Part shown: positions 1 through 8,451 of the stretch, piece after piece
Layout: each line of letters starts with the position of its first letter
Numbering within the stretch: position 1 is the stretch's first letter
Origin: Penaeus vannamei
Taxonomy: Eukaryota > Arthropoda > Malacostraca > Decapoda > Penaeidae
Assembly: GCF_042767895.1 (NCBI RefSeq)
Contig: NC_091577.1
Coordinates: forward strand, 21,299,564 to 21,312,063
Direction of reading: 5' to 3'
DNA length: 12,500 nucleotides
Notes under the pieces: generated by a model
Databases searched by the model: none
Seen by the model: the letters and a program-made list of their open reading frames with translations, nothing else
Told to the model about the DNA's origin: nothing
Position numbers and translations under genes: made by a program

Positions 1-91
1 TGCCTTCGTTCACTTTTTTACGACTTGTGATTTAACACTTTAATTATTTCGCCTTCTTCCCTCCGTCTTCCAGACCCTCCCTCCCCACCTC

Positions 92-1425
92 CTTCCCTAC
101 TCCTCCCCTTAACCCCTCCCCCCATCCCCCCCTCCTTCCCTACTCCTCCCCCCTCCCTCTCTCCTTCCCTACTCCTCCCCTTAACCCCTCCCTCTCTCCT
201 TCCCTACTCCTCCCCTTAACCTCTCCCCCCTCCCTCTCTCCTTCCCTACCCTCCCCTTAACCCTCCCCCCCTCCCTCTCTCCTTCCCTACTCCTCCCCTT
301 AACCCCTCCCCCCCCTCCCTCTCTCCTTCCCTACTCCTCCCCTTAACCCCTCCCCCCCTCCCTCTCTCCTTCCCTACTCCTCCCCTTAACCCCTCCCCCC
401 CTCCCTCTCTCCTTCCCTACTCCTCCCCTTAACCTCACCCCCTCCCTCTCTCCTTCCCTACTCCTCCCCTTAACCCCTCCCCCCCTCCCTCTCTCCTTCC
501 CTACTCCTCCCCTTAACCCCTCCCCCCTCCCTCTCTCCTTCCCTACTCCTCCCCTTAACCCCTCCCCCCCTCCCTCTCTCCTTCCCTACTCCTCCCCTTA
601 ACCCCTCCCCCCTCCCTCTCTCCTTCCCTACTCCTCCCCTTAACCCCTCCCCCCCTCCCTCTCTCCTTCCCTACTCCTCCCCTTAACCCCTCCCCCCCTC
701 CCTCTCTCCTTCCCTACTCCTCCCCTTAACCTCTCCCCCCTCCCTCTCTCCTTCCCTACTCCTCCCCTTAACCCCTCCCCCCCTCCCCTCTCCTCCCTAC
801 TCCTCCCCTTAACCTCTCCCCCCCTCCCTCTCTCCTTCCCTACTCCTCCCCTTAACCCCTCCCCCCTCCCTCTCTCCTTCCCTACTCCTCCCCTTAACCC
901 CTCCCCCCCTCCCTCTCTCCTTCCCTACTCCTCCCCTTAACCCCTCCCCCCCTCCCTCTCTCCTTCCCTACTCCTCCCCTTAACCCCTCCCCCCCTCCCT
1001 CTCTCCTTCCCTACTCCTCCCCTTAACCCCTCCCCCCCTCCCTCTCTCCTTCCCTACTCCTCCCCTTAACCCCTTCCCCCTCCCTCTCTCCTTCCCTACT
1101 CCTCCCCTTAACCCCTCCCCCCCTCCCTCTCTCCTTCCCTACTCCTCCCCTTAACCTCTCCCCCTCCCTCTCTCCTTCCCTACTCCTCCCCTTAACCCCT
1201 CCCCCCCTCCCTCTCTCCTTCCCTACTCCTCCCTTAACCCCTCCCCCCCTCCCTCTCTCCTTCCCTACTCCTCCCTTAACCCCTCCCCCCCTCCCTCTCT
1301 CCTTCCCTACTCCTCCCCTTAACCCCTCCCTCTCTCCTTCCCTACTCCTCCCCTTAACTCCTCTCCCCCTCCCTCTCTCCTTCCCTACTCCTCCCCTTAA
1401 CCCCTCCCCCCCTCCCTCCTTCTCT
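92..1425. repeat. ~43-bp pyrimidine minisatellite, about 31 copies
   Basis: A tandem array whose typical unit is about 43 bp. In order, a unit holds cttccctactcc, tccccttaacccc, a C run of five to eight bases, and a ctccctctct segment. I count about 31 occurrences of the TTAAC landmark. Units differ mainly in C-run length, small deletions near 250, 780-800, 1230 and 1275, and a substitution giving aacctct instead of aacccct (near 216, 726, 809, 1151). Apart from TA and TTAA once per unit, the + strand is all pyrimidine. On the minus strand each unit offers closely spaced runs of three to seven G, a potential G-quadruplex. The minus-strand ORF across 1023-1442 encodes only a Gly/Arg/Glu-rich echo of the repeat. 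I do not recognise the family. Confidence 0.97.
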
Positions 1426-1445
1426 CTCCCTCCTTCACCCATTTT

Positions 1446-1895
1446 CCTCTCCTCCTCCTCCTCTTCCTCTTTTCTTCTCTCTTACTTACCTTATTTTAAC
1501 TTTCTCTCCTCTTCCTACTTTTCTCTTCCTCCTTCTTTGTTGTATGTCCTCCTTCCCTTCTCCTCCTCCTCCTCCTTCCTGGCCATCCTTCCCCTTTTCC
1601 TCTTCCTCTTTCCTTCTCTCTTATCTACCGTAGTTTAACTTTCTCTCCTTCTCCTACATTTCTTTTCCTCCTTCTTTCTTATATGTTCTCCTTCCTTCCT
1701 CCTCCTCCTTCCTGGCCATCCTCCCCCCTTTCCTCCTTCACCTCCTCTTCCTCTTTCCTTCTCTCTTATCTACCCTAGTTTAACTTTCTCTCCTTCTCCT
1801 ACTTTTCATTTCCTCCTTCTTTCTTATATGCCCTCCTTCCCTTCTCCTCCTCCTCCTTCCTGGCCATCCTTCCCTTTTTCCTCCTTCTCCTCCTC
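1446..1895. repeat. Three-copy ~140-bp pyrimidine-rich tandem repeat
   Basis: Three successive units share the same landmarks. A cttcctct segment starts at 1463, 1602 and 1747, giving spacings of 139 and 145 bp. A ggccatcc segment occurs near 1581, 1714 and 1862. Between them each copy has a ctctctta, then tttaactttctctcc, then a cttctttcttatatg-like segment, then a CCT/CTC run. Copies two and three are closest to each other, while copy one diverges most (for example at 1531-1548). This is a longer-period repeat next to the 43-bp array and shares its pyrimidine bias but not its unit. ORFs on the minus strand here are simple-sequence shadows. Confidence 0.88.
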
Positions 1896-1939
1896 CTCTT
1901 CTCTGCATATCCCTTCGTAATCCATCCTCTCTGACTCCT

Positions 1940-2292
1940 TTTTTCACTGATCCCCTTCCTCGTTCTCCTCCTCTCCTACTCCAGCTCCGTCCTCTCCTTC
2001 CCTCCCTTTCACTGCATCTCCCTTCTTCCCCCTCCCCACTCCAACTCCACTCGATCTCCCTCCCATCCCTTCCAACCCCTCCAATCCCTCTCCCTCCCAC
2101 CCCTTCTCTCCCCACCCACTCCACCCCCTCTCCCAGCAACTCCATCTCCCTCCCACCCCCTCTAACTCCCTTTCCTCCCACTCGATCTCCCTCCCACCCT
2201 CTCCACGCCCTCTCTCTCCCTTCACCCCCTCTCTCTCCCTCCACCCCCTCTCTCTCCCACCCCTTCTCCCTCCCACCCTCTCCCCTTCCCCC
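1940..2292. repeat. Degenerate C/T-rich low-complexity tract
   Basis: Almost pure pyrimidine sequence on the + strand, with occasional A. It is built from irregular recurrences of atctccctcccaccc, caccccctctctctccc and ctccaacccc. No fixed period holds for more than two or three units, so it looks like an old, decayed tandem array. The overlapping minus-strand ORFs (1780-2244 and 1944-2330) are Gly/Glu/Arg-rich translations of the purine strand with no domain and are not called as genes. Confidence 0.8.
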
Positions 2293-2490
2293 TTGCTAAG
2301 ACGCAACCCCCCCCCTTCCCCGTCACTCACCCCCCACCCTTTGAAGGTTTTGTCTCCCCCCTCCCCCCTGAAGACGTCGGTGCTATCAAAGGCGACTGTA
2401 ATTAAAACGATGCCCTCAGTGTTTGAGCAAAACCCCGGGGATGAAGACGAGGTTTCCGACGTCGAGGCTTTCGGCGATCTTGCTTCGCTG
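2293..2490. other. Short higher-complexity island between pyrimidine arrays
   Basis: About 200 bp of more ordinary sequence interrupts the pyrimidine domain. It contains two GACGTC motifs and an ATG at 2410 preceded by aaaacg, a favourable eukaryotic start context. From that ATG the frame reads an acidic peptide, first residues MPSVFEQNPGDEDEVSDVEA, before running into TC microsatellite at about 2500. A possible GT splice donor follows the Asp-Glu-Asp-Glu codons near 2451 but is weak. A short first exon is conceivable; an unconstrained remnant is more likely. No homology is recognised. Confidence 0.35.
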
Positions 2491-2918
2491 CCTCGCTGTC
2501 TATCTGCCTATCTCTCTCTTTCTTTTTTTCTTTTTTCTTTTTCTTCTTTCGATTTCGCTCTCTTTGAGCTGGTCGTTACCTGTTCTCTCTCTCTCTCTTT
2601 CTCTCGCGTGCTCTCGTTCTTAGACTCTCTCTTTCTCTCTCTCGCTCTGTCTCTCCCTCTCTCTCTCTCTTTCTCTCGTTCTTAGACTCTCTCTCTCTCT
2701 CGTTCTGTCTCTTCCTCTCTCTCTTTCTCTCGTTATTAGTCTCTCTCTCTCTCTTTCTCTCGTTCTTAGTCTCTCTCTCTCTCTCTCTCTCGTTCTCAGT
2801 CTCTCACTCTCTCTCTCTCGCTCTCGTTCATAGTCTCTCTCTCTCGCTCTCGTTCATAGTCTCTCTCTCTCTCTCTCTCGTTCTTAGTCTCTCTATCTAT
2901 CTATCTATATATCTCTCC
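2490..2918. repeat. TC microsatellite punctuated by a cgttcttag-type spacer
   Basis: Mostly (TC)n on the + strand, broken by a 9-bp spacer of the form cgttcttag or one-base variants. The spacer occurs near 2615, 2677, 2731, 2761, 2791, 2825, 2851 and 2879. Spacings shrink from about 62 and 54 bp to a steady 26-34 bp, as expected if the right part was amplified more recently as a roughly 30-bp unit. The array ends in a short (TATC)n and TATA run near 2892-2912. Confidence 0.92.
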
Positions 2919-3250
2919 ATGAAATTCGGGAGCCTGCCCACCATCCATGCTCAGTCACCATCACCACTTCCCAATGATCCCTCTGGCCATCCCCCCATAC
3001 TCTCATGACACACTATCACACACCGCGACCCTCACCATCGCCACCACACCATGGAACGCCATCACCGACTTCCCAAACGCTCCATCACTCACCATCACTA
3101 AGTTCTCACGGCACAATATTACTACCTCACCGTCACCATGTTCTCATAACACAGTCTCCCTACCTCCCCATGATAGACCATGTCCCTTACTATCGTCTCC
3201 ATGAACCACCATCACTCACACCATCACCACAGCCACCGCCAGTCCCGCCC
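2919..3250. repeat. Degenerate CAT/CAC-rich low-complexity region
   Basis: The + strand is dominated by scattered caccat, catcac and ccatca trinucleotide motifs, with a nearly G-free composition in places. This resembles a decayed (CAY)n array. ORFs in this stretch (for example 2947-3204 and 3005-3289) are rich in His, Pro, Thr and Ser, as any reading of such sequence would be, and overlap in different frames. No gene is supported. Confidence 0.6.
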
Positions 3251-3660
3251 TTGCATCGGCTTAAAGGGCCCAGCCTCCTCCTGCCATAATGAAGTGTTTG
3301 CTCTCTCTGCCGCCCGCGATAAGGACACAGGCTTCCCCAAGATGCCGGCGATAAGGCACGAGGCGATTGGCTTCAGAGATAACACTTGTTGTGTATTAGA
3401 TATAGTGCTTTGGGCCCTTCGACGTCGCGTGGCTGGCGCTCTCCGCGTCTGGGAAGGACGGGCCCCCCGGAGACGACTTTCCATCATAGGCTTTCAGGGC
3501 TGATGACTAAAAGGAGTTTGCGTGTGGATAGAGTCAAGCAGACGTATGTTTTTGTTTTTGTTTTTGCCAATAATGTAGAGCGTTTATCATCCGCAGAAAG
3601 GGTCGGTCGCATCAATAAGGATTCGCAGCTATGTCATCATACCATTGTGGAATCGGAGGT
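3251..3660. other. GC-balanced, CpG-containing unique or dispersed-repeat island
   Basis: This stretch has ordinary complexity and several CpG clusters (3311-3365 and 3418-3480), unlike its surroundings. It contains gcgataagg twice (3316-3324 and 3348-3356) and a third GATA core, agataa, at 3377-3382. A self-complementary cgacgtcg lies near 3420. The minus-strand ORF 3224-3487 (87 aa, with a central LSLKPIASCLIAGILGKPVS) is the least SSR-like reading frame in the left half, but I recognise no domain and other frames are open too. A (GTTTTT)3 run sits at 3548-3566. It could be a decayed exon, a dispersed repeat or a regulatory segment; the sequence alone does not decide. Confidence 0.4.
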
Positions 3661-3698
3661 CACACACCCACACATCTCTCTGCCTGCCTGCATATTGT

Positions 3699-3726
3699 TC
3701 TCCCCCCCCCTCCCCCCCCTCCCCCA
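3699..3726. repeat. Poly-C tract
   Basis: A short run of C interrupted by two T residues. It is followed by an A-rich stretch (3780-3870) with several A runs and a G-rich ttgggggttgggggg segment at 3834-3848. The minus-strand ORF crossing it encodes a polyglycine run, which is a composition artefact. Confidence 0.9.
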
Positions 3727-3904
3727 TGCATAAACTCTCCCGTAATATGAAACTCTAAGAAAATTTTCGACTTTACAACATAAAAATAATGAAAAAAAAA
3801 ATAAATACTCAAAGCCTCGAAGAACTTCCGTCTTTGGGGGTTGGGGGGAGAGTAAAAGATAAAAAAAAAAATGATCGAGAGAACAAGCATAACGATGCGG
3901 CGTG

Positions 3905-4117
3905 AATTCCCATTGCTGTGCCGTCGCCCTACTGCTCGAAGGCCCTCTCCCGGTTGCAGGCCTGGACGAGGTGGTGTGGGAAGCGAGCTGTTGCCTTTGC
4001 AGCAGGTCTCCTTCTCGAAATCACTGATGTAATTCTAGACAGAGGCGAAAGTCCGTGCAGCTTGCCACCAATAGTATTACAGGAGTTTCCAAAACAAAAC
4101 GGAATCCAACAGTGTGT
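3905..4117. other. GC-balanced segment without a supported gene
   Basis: About 210 bp of mixed composition between A-rich DNA and an AC microsatellite. Three forward frames are open for 40 or more codons, so openness is not evidence for any one of them. The frame from 3918 continues straight into the AC array and gives poly-His/Thr, which argues against it being a real protein. A ttgcag at 3954-3959 resembles a splice acceptor but lacks a strong polypyrimidine tract. A small hairpin is possible around 3989-4004 (ctgttgc with gcagcag). I do not recognise a product. Confidence 0.35.
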
Positions 4118-4133
4118 ATGTGTGTATGCATTA

Positions 4134-4137
<4 letters not shown>

Positions 4138-4223
<86 letters not shown>
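4138..4223. repeat. (AC)43 microsatellite
   Basis: A perfect uninterrupted AC dinucleotide array of 86 bp. It is preceded by short TG-type sequence (4112-4127), so that TGTGTGTAT at 4119-4127 can pair with ATACACACA at 4136-4144 around an 8-nt loop. Long AC/GT arrays can adopt Z-DNA and are highly mutable. The ORFs reading poly-His/Thr or poly-Cys/Val here are artefacts. Confidence 0.99.
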
Positions 4224-4225
<2 letters not shown>

Positions 4226-4446
4226 CTCACTATTCATCCCTCTCTCCCCAATCCACAATGAAACAAATTGTCCAAAGAAATCTGTGATCCTGCAACAGCT
4301 GACGCTTCCTGCATCCAATTTCACATTTAAATGACAAAACTTGACAAACCATAAAAGAGAGAGTCAATCAACTGAGTGAATGTTTATTTATGATGTAACG
4401 TATCCATAAAAAAAGAAAAATATGCATGATTGTGAGACTTTTTTTT
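4224..4446. other. AT-rich unique sequence, nothing recognised
   Basis: Ordinary AT-rich DNA with short A and T runs (4407-4420 and 4440-4447). I see no repeat, hairpin or convincing coding frame. Confidence 0.5.
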
Positions 4447-4459
4447 AATGTCAGCGTCG

Positions 4460-4650
4460 GCGTTTTACTCCCCCTCCCCTCCTCCGCGTAATCCCCTCCC
4501 TCCCTCTTACCCCCCCCCCCCATTCCCTCATTCTACTCCTCCCCTACCCGCCACTTCTTCCCCTCCTCCCCCTCCACTCCTACTCGCCCCTTCCCCCTCC
4601 TACTCGCCCCTTCCCCTTCCTACTCCCCCACCCCTCCCCCTCCCCCAACA
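4460..4650. repeat. C-rich pyrimidine tract with a short tandem unit
   Basis: Nearly pure C/T on the + strand, with a 13-C run near 4509-4521. Around 4575-4640 an approximately 19-bp unit, cctactcgccccttcccc, recurs two to three times and degenerates into cctactcccccacccc. The cctactcc core resembles part of the 43-bp unit at 92-1425, but shared composition could explain that. It ends in a short ACACACAC. The + strand ORF (4448-4690) is Pro/Ser-rich low complexity and is not a gene. Confidence 0.85.
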
Positions 4651-4865
4651 CACACACGAACACCGCCAAAAAATTAGCCAATTACTGTAAAATCTCCATT
4701 TCATTATTTTGTTGTTAACAAGGCCCAAATTGTCAGTTTATCGACAACGTTGACCTTGATTCTCACCAGATACCGTGTCTGACTTCACATATGTGTGCCG
4801 AATATAGATAGATGGACAGATAGATAGAGAAGTCGATCGATAAACCATACCAGTGGTATTACATA
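4651..4865. other. AT-rich flank with a short GATA-type run
   Basis: Unremarkable sequence followed at 4803-4845 by an imperfect (GATA)n run, with gatagatggacagatagata as its core. It leads directly into the compound microsatellite. Nothing else is recognised. Confidence 0.55.
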
Positions 4866-5224
<359 letters not shown>

Positions 5225-5492
5225 TTTATTTAATCCGTTTGCTTTCTTTTCCTTTCTGTAAAAAAAAGAAAAAAAAAAAACTATTCCTCGTATATTTCAC
5301 GCTTTACATTATATAAATTATTTGTTAATTGCACTATGATACAATTCTCATATATTTCCACGTCATATTTCCCACAGAACCAAATGCTTCTTAAGTTTCC
5401 CCGATTTGCAAAGTCATTATTTTATTCTAATTAACCGACAGATAATACGCATGTTTACCTGTTTTTTTTGTTTGTTTGTTTTTTTGTTTTTT
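5225..5492. other. AT-rich sequence, nothing recognised
   Basis: Plain AT-rich DNA with A runs at 5262-5280 and a T-rich (TTTG)n-like segment at 5461-5492 immediately before the tandem duplication. No gene-like frame. Confidence 0.5.
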
Positions 5493-5738
5493 TAACATAA
5501 ACGATTTTTAAAATAAATAAAACAACATTGGCATGTCCAGTCTATATTAGAATAGTTTATCAGGCATTTTCATGGTGTTTCTAAAATTTAGATACGATAT
5601 CCCCCCTTTTTTTAACATAAACATGATTTTTAGAATAAATAAAACAATATTTATATGTCCAGTATATATTAGAATAGTTTATCAGGCACTTTCAGGGTGT
5701 TTCTAAAATTTAAATACGATATCCCCCCCCCTTTTTTT
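5493..5738. repeat. 120-bp tandem duplication (two copies)
   Basis: Copy one runs from 5493 to 5612 and copy two from 5613 to about 5738, in head-to-tail order. The start-to-start distance is exactly 120 bp, measured at the taacataaac landmark. Shared landmarks in order are taacataaac, aataaataaaacaa, tatgtccagt or catgtccagt, tatattagaatagtttatca, gtgtttctaaaattta and tacgatatccccc followed by T. Differences are scattered substitutions and a longer C run in copy two. A third, diverged copy lies at 6914-6995, so the unit is an interspersed repeat as well as a local duplication. Confidence 0.95.
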
Positions 5739-5924
5739 CTTTTTTTTCTTTACCCCACTTCATTAGTATTATTTATTATCATTTTTTTAGTGACTTGGTG
5801 AATCGGAGTGTTCAAGGGCCTAGCGTGAGTTGCCAGTGTTTCTTTTCCTGAGATTCGTCAGAGTAGAGTATTGTCCCGTGATTGTGCTTCTTGTCTGTCT
5901 GTTGTTTGGTTTGGAATCGATTTT
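5739..5924. other. Non-coding segment with a motif repeated 0.7 kb away
   Basis: Mixed AT-rich sequence. TGAGTTGCCAGT at 5826-5837 followed by TTTCCTGAGAT at 5844-5854 recurs at 6557-6568 and 6586-6596. No ORF of note. Confidence 0.5.
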
Positions 5925-5934
5925 TCTCTCTCTT

Positions 5935-5965
<31 letters not shown>
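5925..5965. repeat. TC microsatellite
   Basis: A short (TC)n run with one or two TTTC interruptions at its left end; the last 25 bases are perfect TC. Confidence 0.95.
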
Positions 5966-6664
5966 GAGCATTTATTTTAATTTGGTATTCGTTTTTTCTT
6001 GTATATAGTTAATCCCCTTTTCACTTCTCACGTGTTTTCTACACTTATTTTGTCTGTCTCCCTTCACTAACCATTCCTATGTCTTTTGATCTAACATGAC
6101 TATTTATTGAATATAATATTCTTACAATCGTACTGCATAATAATCCTTCTTTTTCCATTTTCGTTTATAAATCCTTCATAGTTCTGCAGTAATTTTCATT
6201 TTTTTTTTTTTTTTTTTTTTTAACCAGCTTACTTTCGTAACACTAATTTTCCTTTATTATGTATATTTCTTTTATAGGGATCAATTTACTTCCATAATCC
6301 TGTAGTATTTTTCCTCTTTCCTCCCATTCTCTGTCCAATCTCAGGAAAGGAATAATTGGCAACTCAGTCTTTCTTCTGAAGTGCTCGATTTGAGGGAAAA
6401 AAAGATAATAAAAAATGAATGGAGTTTGAATGAAAAACAATAGTATAAGAGGATAAGTTTCAACAATATAAAACGTATAAGAGGATTAGCATTAGGTTTT
6501 AGCTAATCAAACGAAAATAAAAGAAACAGCGAATCATGGTATTCCTTTATGCAGAATGAGTTGCCAGTTTTCGTATTTGTTTTTCTTTCCTGAGATGTGC
6601 TTGAGATTCTTAATAAGTCTGAATACTAGACTTTGTAATAGATCCTTTGCTTTATTTTCTCTGG
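5966..6664. other. AT-rich non-coding DNA with a T23 tract
   Basis: The stretch holds an uninterrupted run of 23 T at 6199-6221, which reads as poly(A) on the minus strand and could be a retroposon tail, although no element is recognised next to it. It also has a 12-bp direct repeat, gtataagaggat, at 6443-6454 and 6475-6486, and the second copy of the TGAGTTGCCAGT / TTTCCTGAGAT pair at 6557-6596. The 65-aa minus-strand ORF at 6243-6440 has no recognisable feature. Confidence 0.5.
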
Positions 6665-6762
6665 TAACTATTTCAGAACGAAATTAATCCTGCATATTAA
6701 TTATTTCAGAGCCGTCTTATCTTGCATATGAATTATTGCAAGACCATTTTATACTGCATTTA
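6665..6762. repeat. Degenerate 32-bp tandem repeat
   Basis: Two clear units begin with tgcatat at 6691 and 6723, and a third partial unit begins with tgcatt at 6755. All are 32 bp apart. A partial unit to the left shares tatttcag with unit one. Units share tgcatat, aattatt and a terminal ttat segment, with many substitutions between. The array is old and short. Confidence 0.7.
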
Positions 6763-6913
6763 CGATATAATATACTGGTTCACTTAATGTGTACTGAATA
6801 GTCATTTGATTTGACGTATATTTACTGTGTACCTTTTTGTAAAATAAAACTAAATATATATATAACTCCCTCTGAATATATAAACAGTACAGGCATTTAG
6901 AACAAACACTCAA

Positions 6914-6995
6914 GAATATAAACACAATTTTCAGAATAAATAAAACAATATTGACATGGCCAGTACATATTAGAATAGTTTTTTTCAGGCATACA
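6914..6995. repeat. Diverged third copy of the 120-bp repeat
   Basis: In the same order and orientation as 5493-5738 it carries aatataaacac, ttcagaataaataaaacaat, attgacatggccagta, atattagaatagttt and a tcaggca end. It lacks the tacgatatccccc end. Copy two has agaataaataaaacaatatt in common with it, so this copy is closer to copy two than to copy one over that part. It overlaps the minus-strand ORF 6749-7009, which is therefore unlikely to be a gene. Confidence 0.88.
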
Positions 6996-7059
6996 GGCAA
7001 ATCTTTCATTCAAATAGAAATGTTTATCATCGTCATTATTATTCTGGTGTTTTGTTGAC

Positions 7060-7620
7060 TCGTTTTTCATCATTTTTACCAGTAGAATTATTATTACTTT
7101 ATTTATTTATTTTATTTATTTTTCTTCTTCTTCTTCTTCTTGTTATTATTATTATTATTGTCTTTTTTACTGCTTCACCGCTTTATCCTTATTCAAACTC
7201 TTCATATTTCTATTAGGATTATTAATGTTATCATTATGATTATTACTCCTGTTGTTGTTTTTGTTGTGATTATTATTATTATAATTACTTTTACTATCGT
7301 TGTTGTTGAAATGATTATCAATACTTTTATTTATTCGCTGTATTTTTATTCATTCTTCTTCTTATTTATTTATTTTATTATCTTATTTCTGATTATTTTT
7401 CTCATTATTTTATATATTATTATCATTTTACCTATCATTATTTTTAATTTCTTACCATTATTCCTATTCATAATCTATCATCATCATTCTTTTTGTTTAT
7501 TATCATTATTTTCATTTATTATCACCATTATTTTTGTTTATTATCCATATTATTTTTGTTTATTATCTTCAAGAGTTATCATACTTTATTATTATCACTT
7601 ATTATCGTTGTCATTTTCTT
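7060..7620. repeat. T-rich trinucleotide/tetranucleotide block
   Basis: The + strand is dominated by ATT, TTA, TTC and TCAT motifs. It includes (TTC)n near 7121-7140, (TTA)n near 7142-7160, and many ttattatcatt and tttgtttattatc recurrences toward 7600. The ORF 7140-7640 reads as an Ile/Phe/Leu-rich polypeptide only because of this composition; it looks like a membrane protein superficially but has no organised helices or loops. Confidence 0.85.
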
Positions 7621-7638
7621 ATGACGTCACATCATTAT

Positions 7639-8030
7639 GAAAAGAAAAAAGAGGAAGATAAAGAAGAAAAAGAGGAAAGAGAAAGAGACGAAGAAATGGA
7701 GATGGAAAAGAATAAGATGCTGTGGATAAGAAAAGGAACGAGGAAGATGATGATGAAGAGGAGAAGGAGGAGGAAGATGGTGATGATGATGATGATGATG
7801 AAGAGGAGGAGGAGGAGGAGGAGGAAGATGGTGATGGTGATGATGATAATGATGAAGAGAATGAGGAGAAAGATGATAAAGAGGAGGAGGAGGGAGATGA
7901 TGATGATAATGATGATGATTTTAATTATAATGATGATGTTGATGATGAAGAGGAGGAGGAGAAGGAGGAAGATGAGGAGAAGGAAGAAGATGATGAGGAG
8001 AAAGAAGAAAAAGAAGAATGAAGAGGACGA
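7639..8030. repeat. A/G-rich GAT/GAG/GAA trinucleotide block
   Basis: The + strand is almost entirely GAT, GAG, GAA and AAG triplets with few C. Depending on frame it reads as poly Asp/Glu (7722-8021), poly Lys/Arg/Met (7534-8091) or, on the other strand, poly Ser/Phe/Ile. Three long open frames over the same DNA show that openness comes from composition. It is roughly complementary in character to the T-rich block on its left, with the change of strand at about 7622-7640. Confidence 0.88.
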
Positions 8031-8349
8031 TGTTGATGAAAGTGAAGGAGATCTGATAAAAAAAAAGAACATGAATATGAAGACAGATTAATGAAAAGTA
8101 ATTGCACTTGAATAAGAAGAAGTTCTTAGAAGAGATCTTTTATCAGATTTCCTCCTGGGAACTTCAGCGAAAAGCTTCTTCTGTAACAATTGGTAAAAAA
8201 AAACAAAAAAACAATAGACTCTTATTGGATTTCTTACCTGGGTATAAATTCGAATGTCGATTAAGAAAATGGTAATAGGTATAAGCGGTTTCAGCCAAAG
8301 TTATTTCTCATAGAAGAATGCAGAAATAAAGATAGATGTACAGACAGTC
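8031..8349. other. Non-coding sequence between microsatellites
   Basis: AT-rich DNA of moderate complexity with a short A run at 8193-8212. No repeat, hairpin or gene-like frame is recognised. Confidence 0.5.
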
Positions 8350-8380
8350 ACTCACACAGACACACACGCAGACACACACA

Positions 8381-8451
<71 letters not shown>

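Noticed and set aside
92..1425. CRISPR array or telomeric DNA
   Set aside because: Units are contiguous with no unique spacers, the sequence is pyrimidine-only low complexity, and the TTAAC landmark occurs once per 43 bp rather than as a tandem hexamer or pentamer telomere repeat.
1023..2330. Minus-strand Gly/Arg/Glu-rich ORFs as proteins
   Set aside because: They are translations of the purine strand of tandem arrays; composition alone removes stop codons.
7140..7640. 166-aa Ile/Phe/Leu-rich apparent membrane protein
   Set aside because: It is a direct reading of ATT/TTC/TTA triplet sequence with no organised helices, and it ends where the composition changes.
7534..8107. Poly-Asp/Glu or poly-Lys/Arg/Met proteins
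   Set aside because: Three overlapping long frames arise from GAT/GAA/GAG triplets; no domain or complex sequence flanks them.
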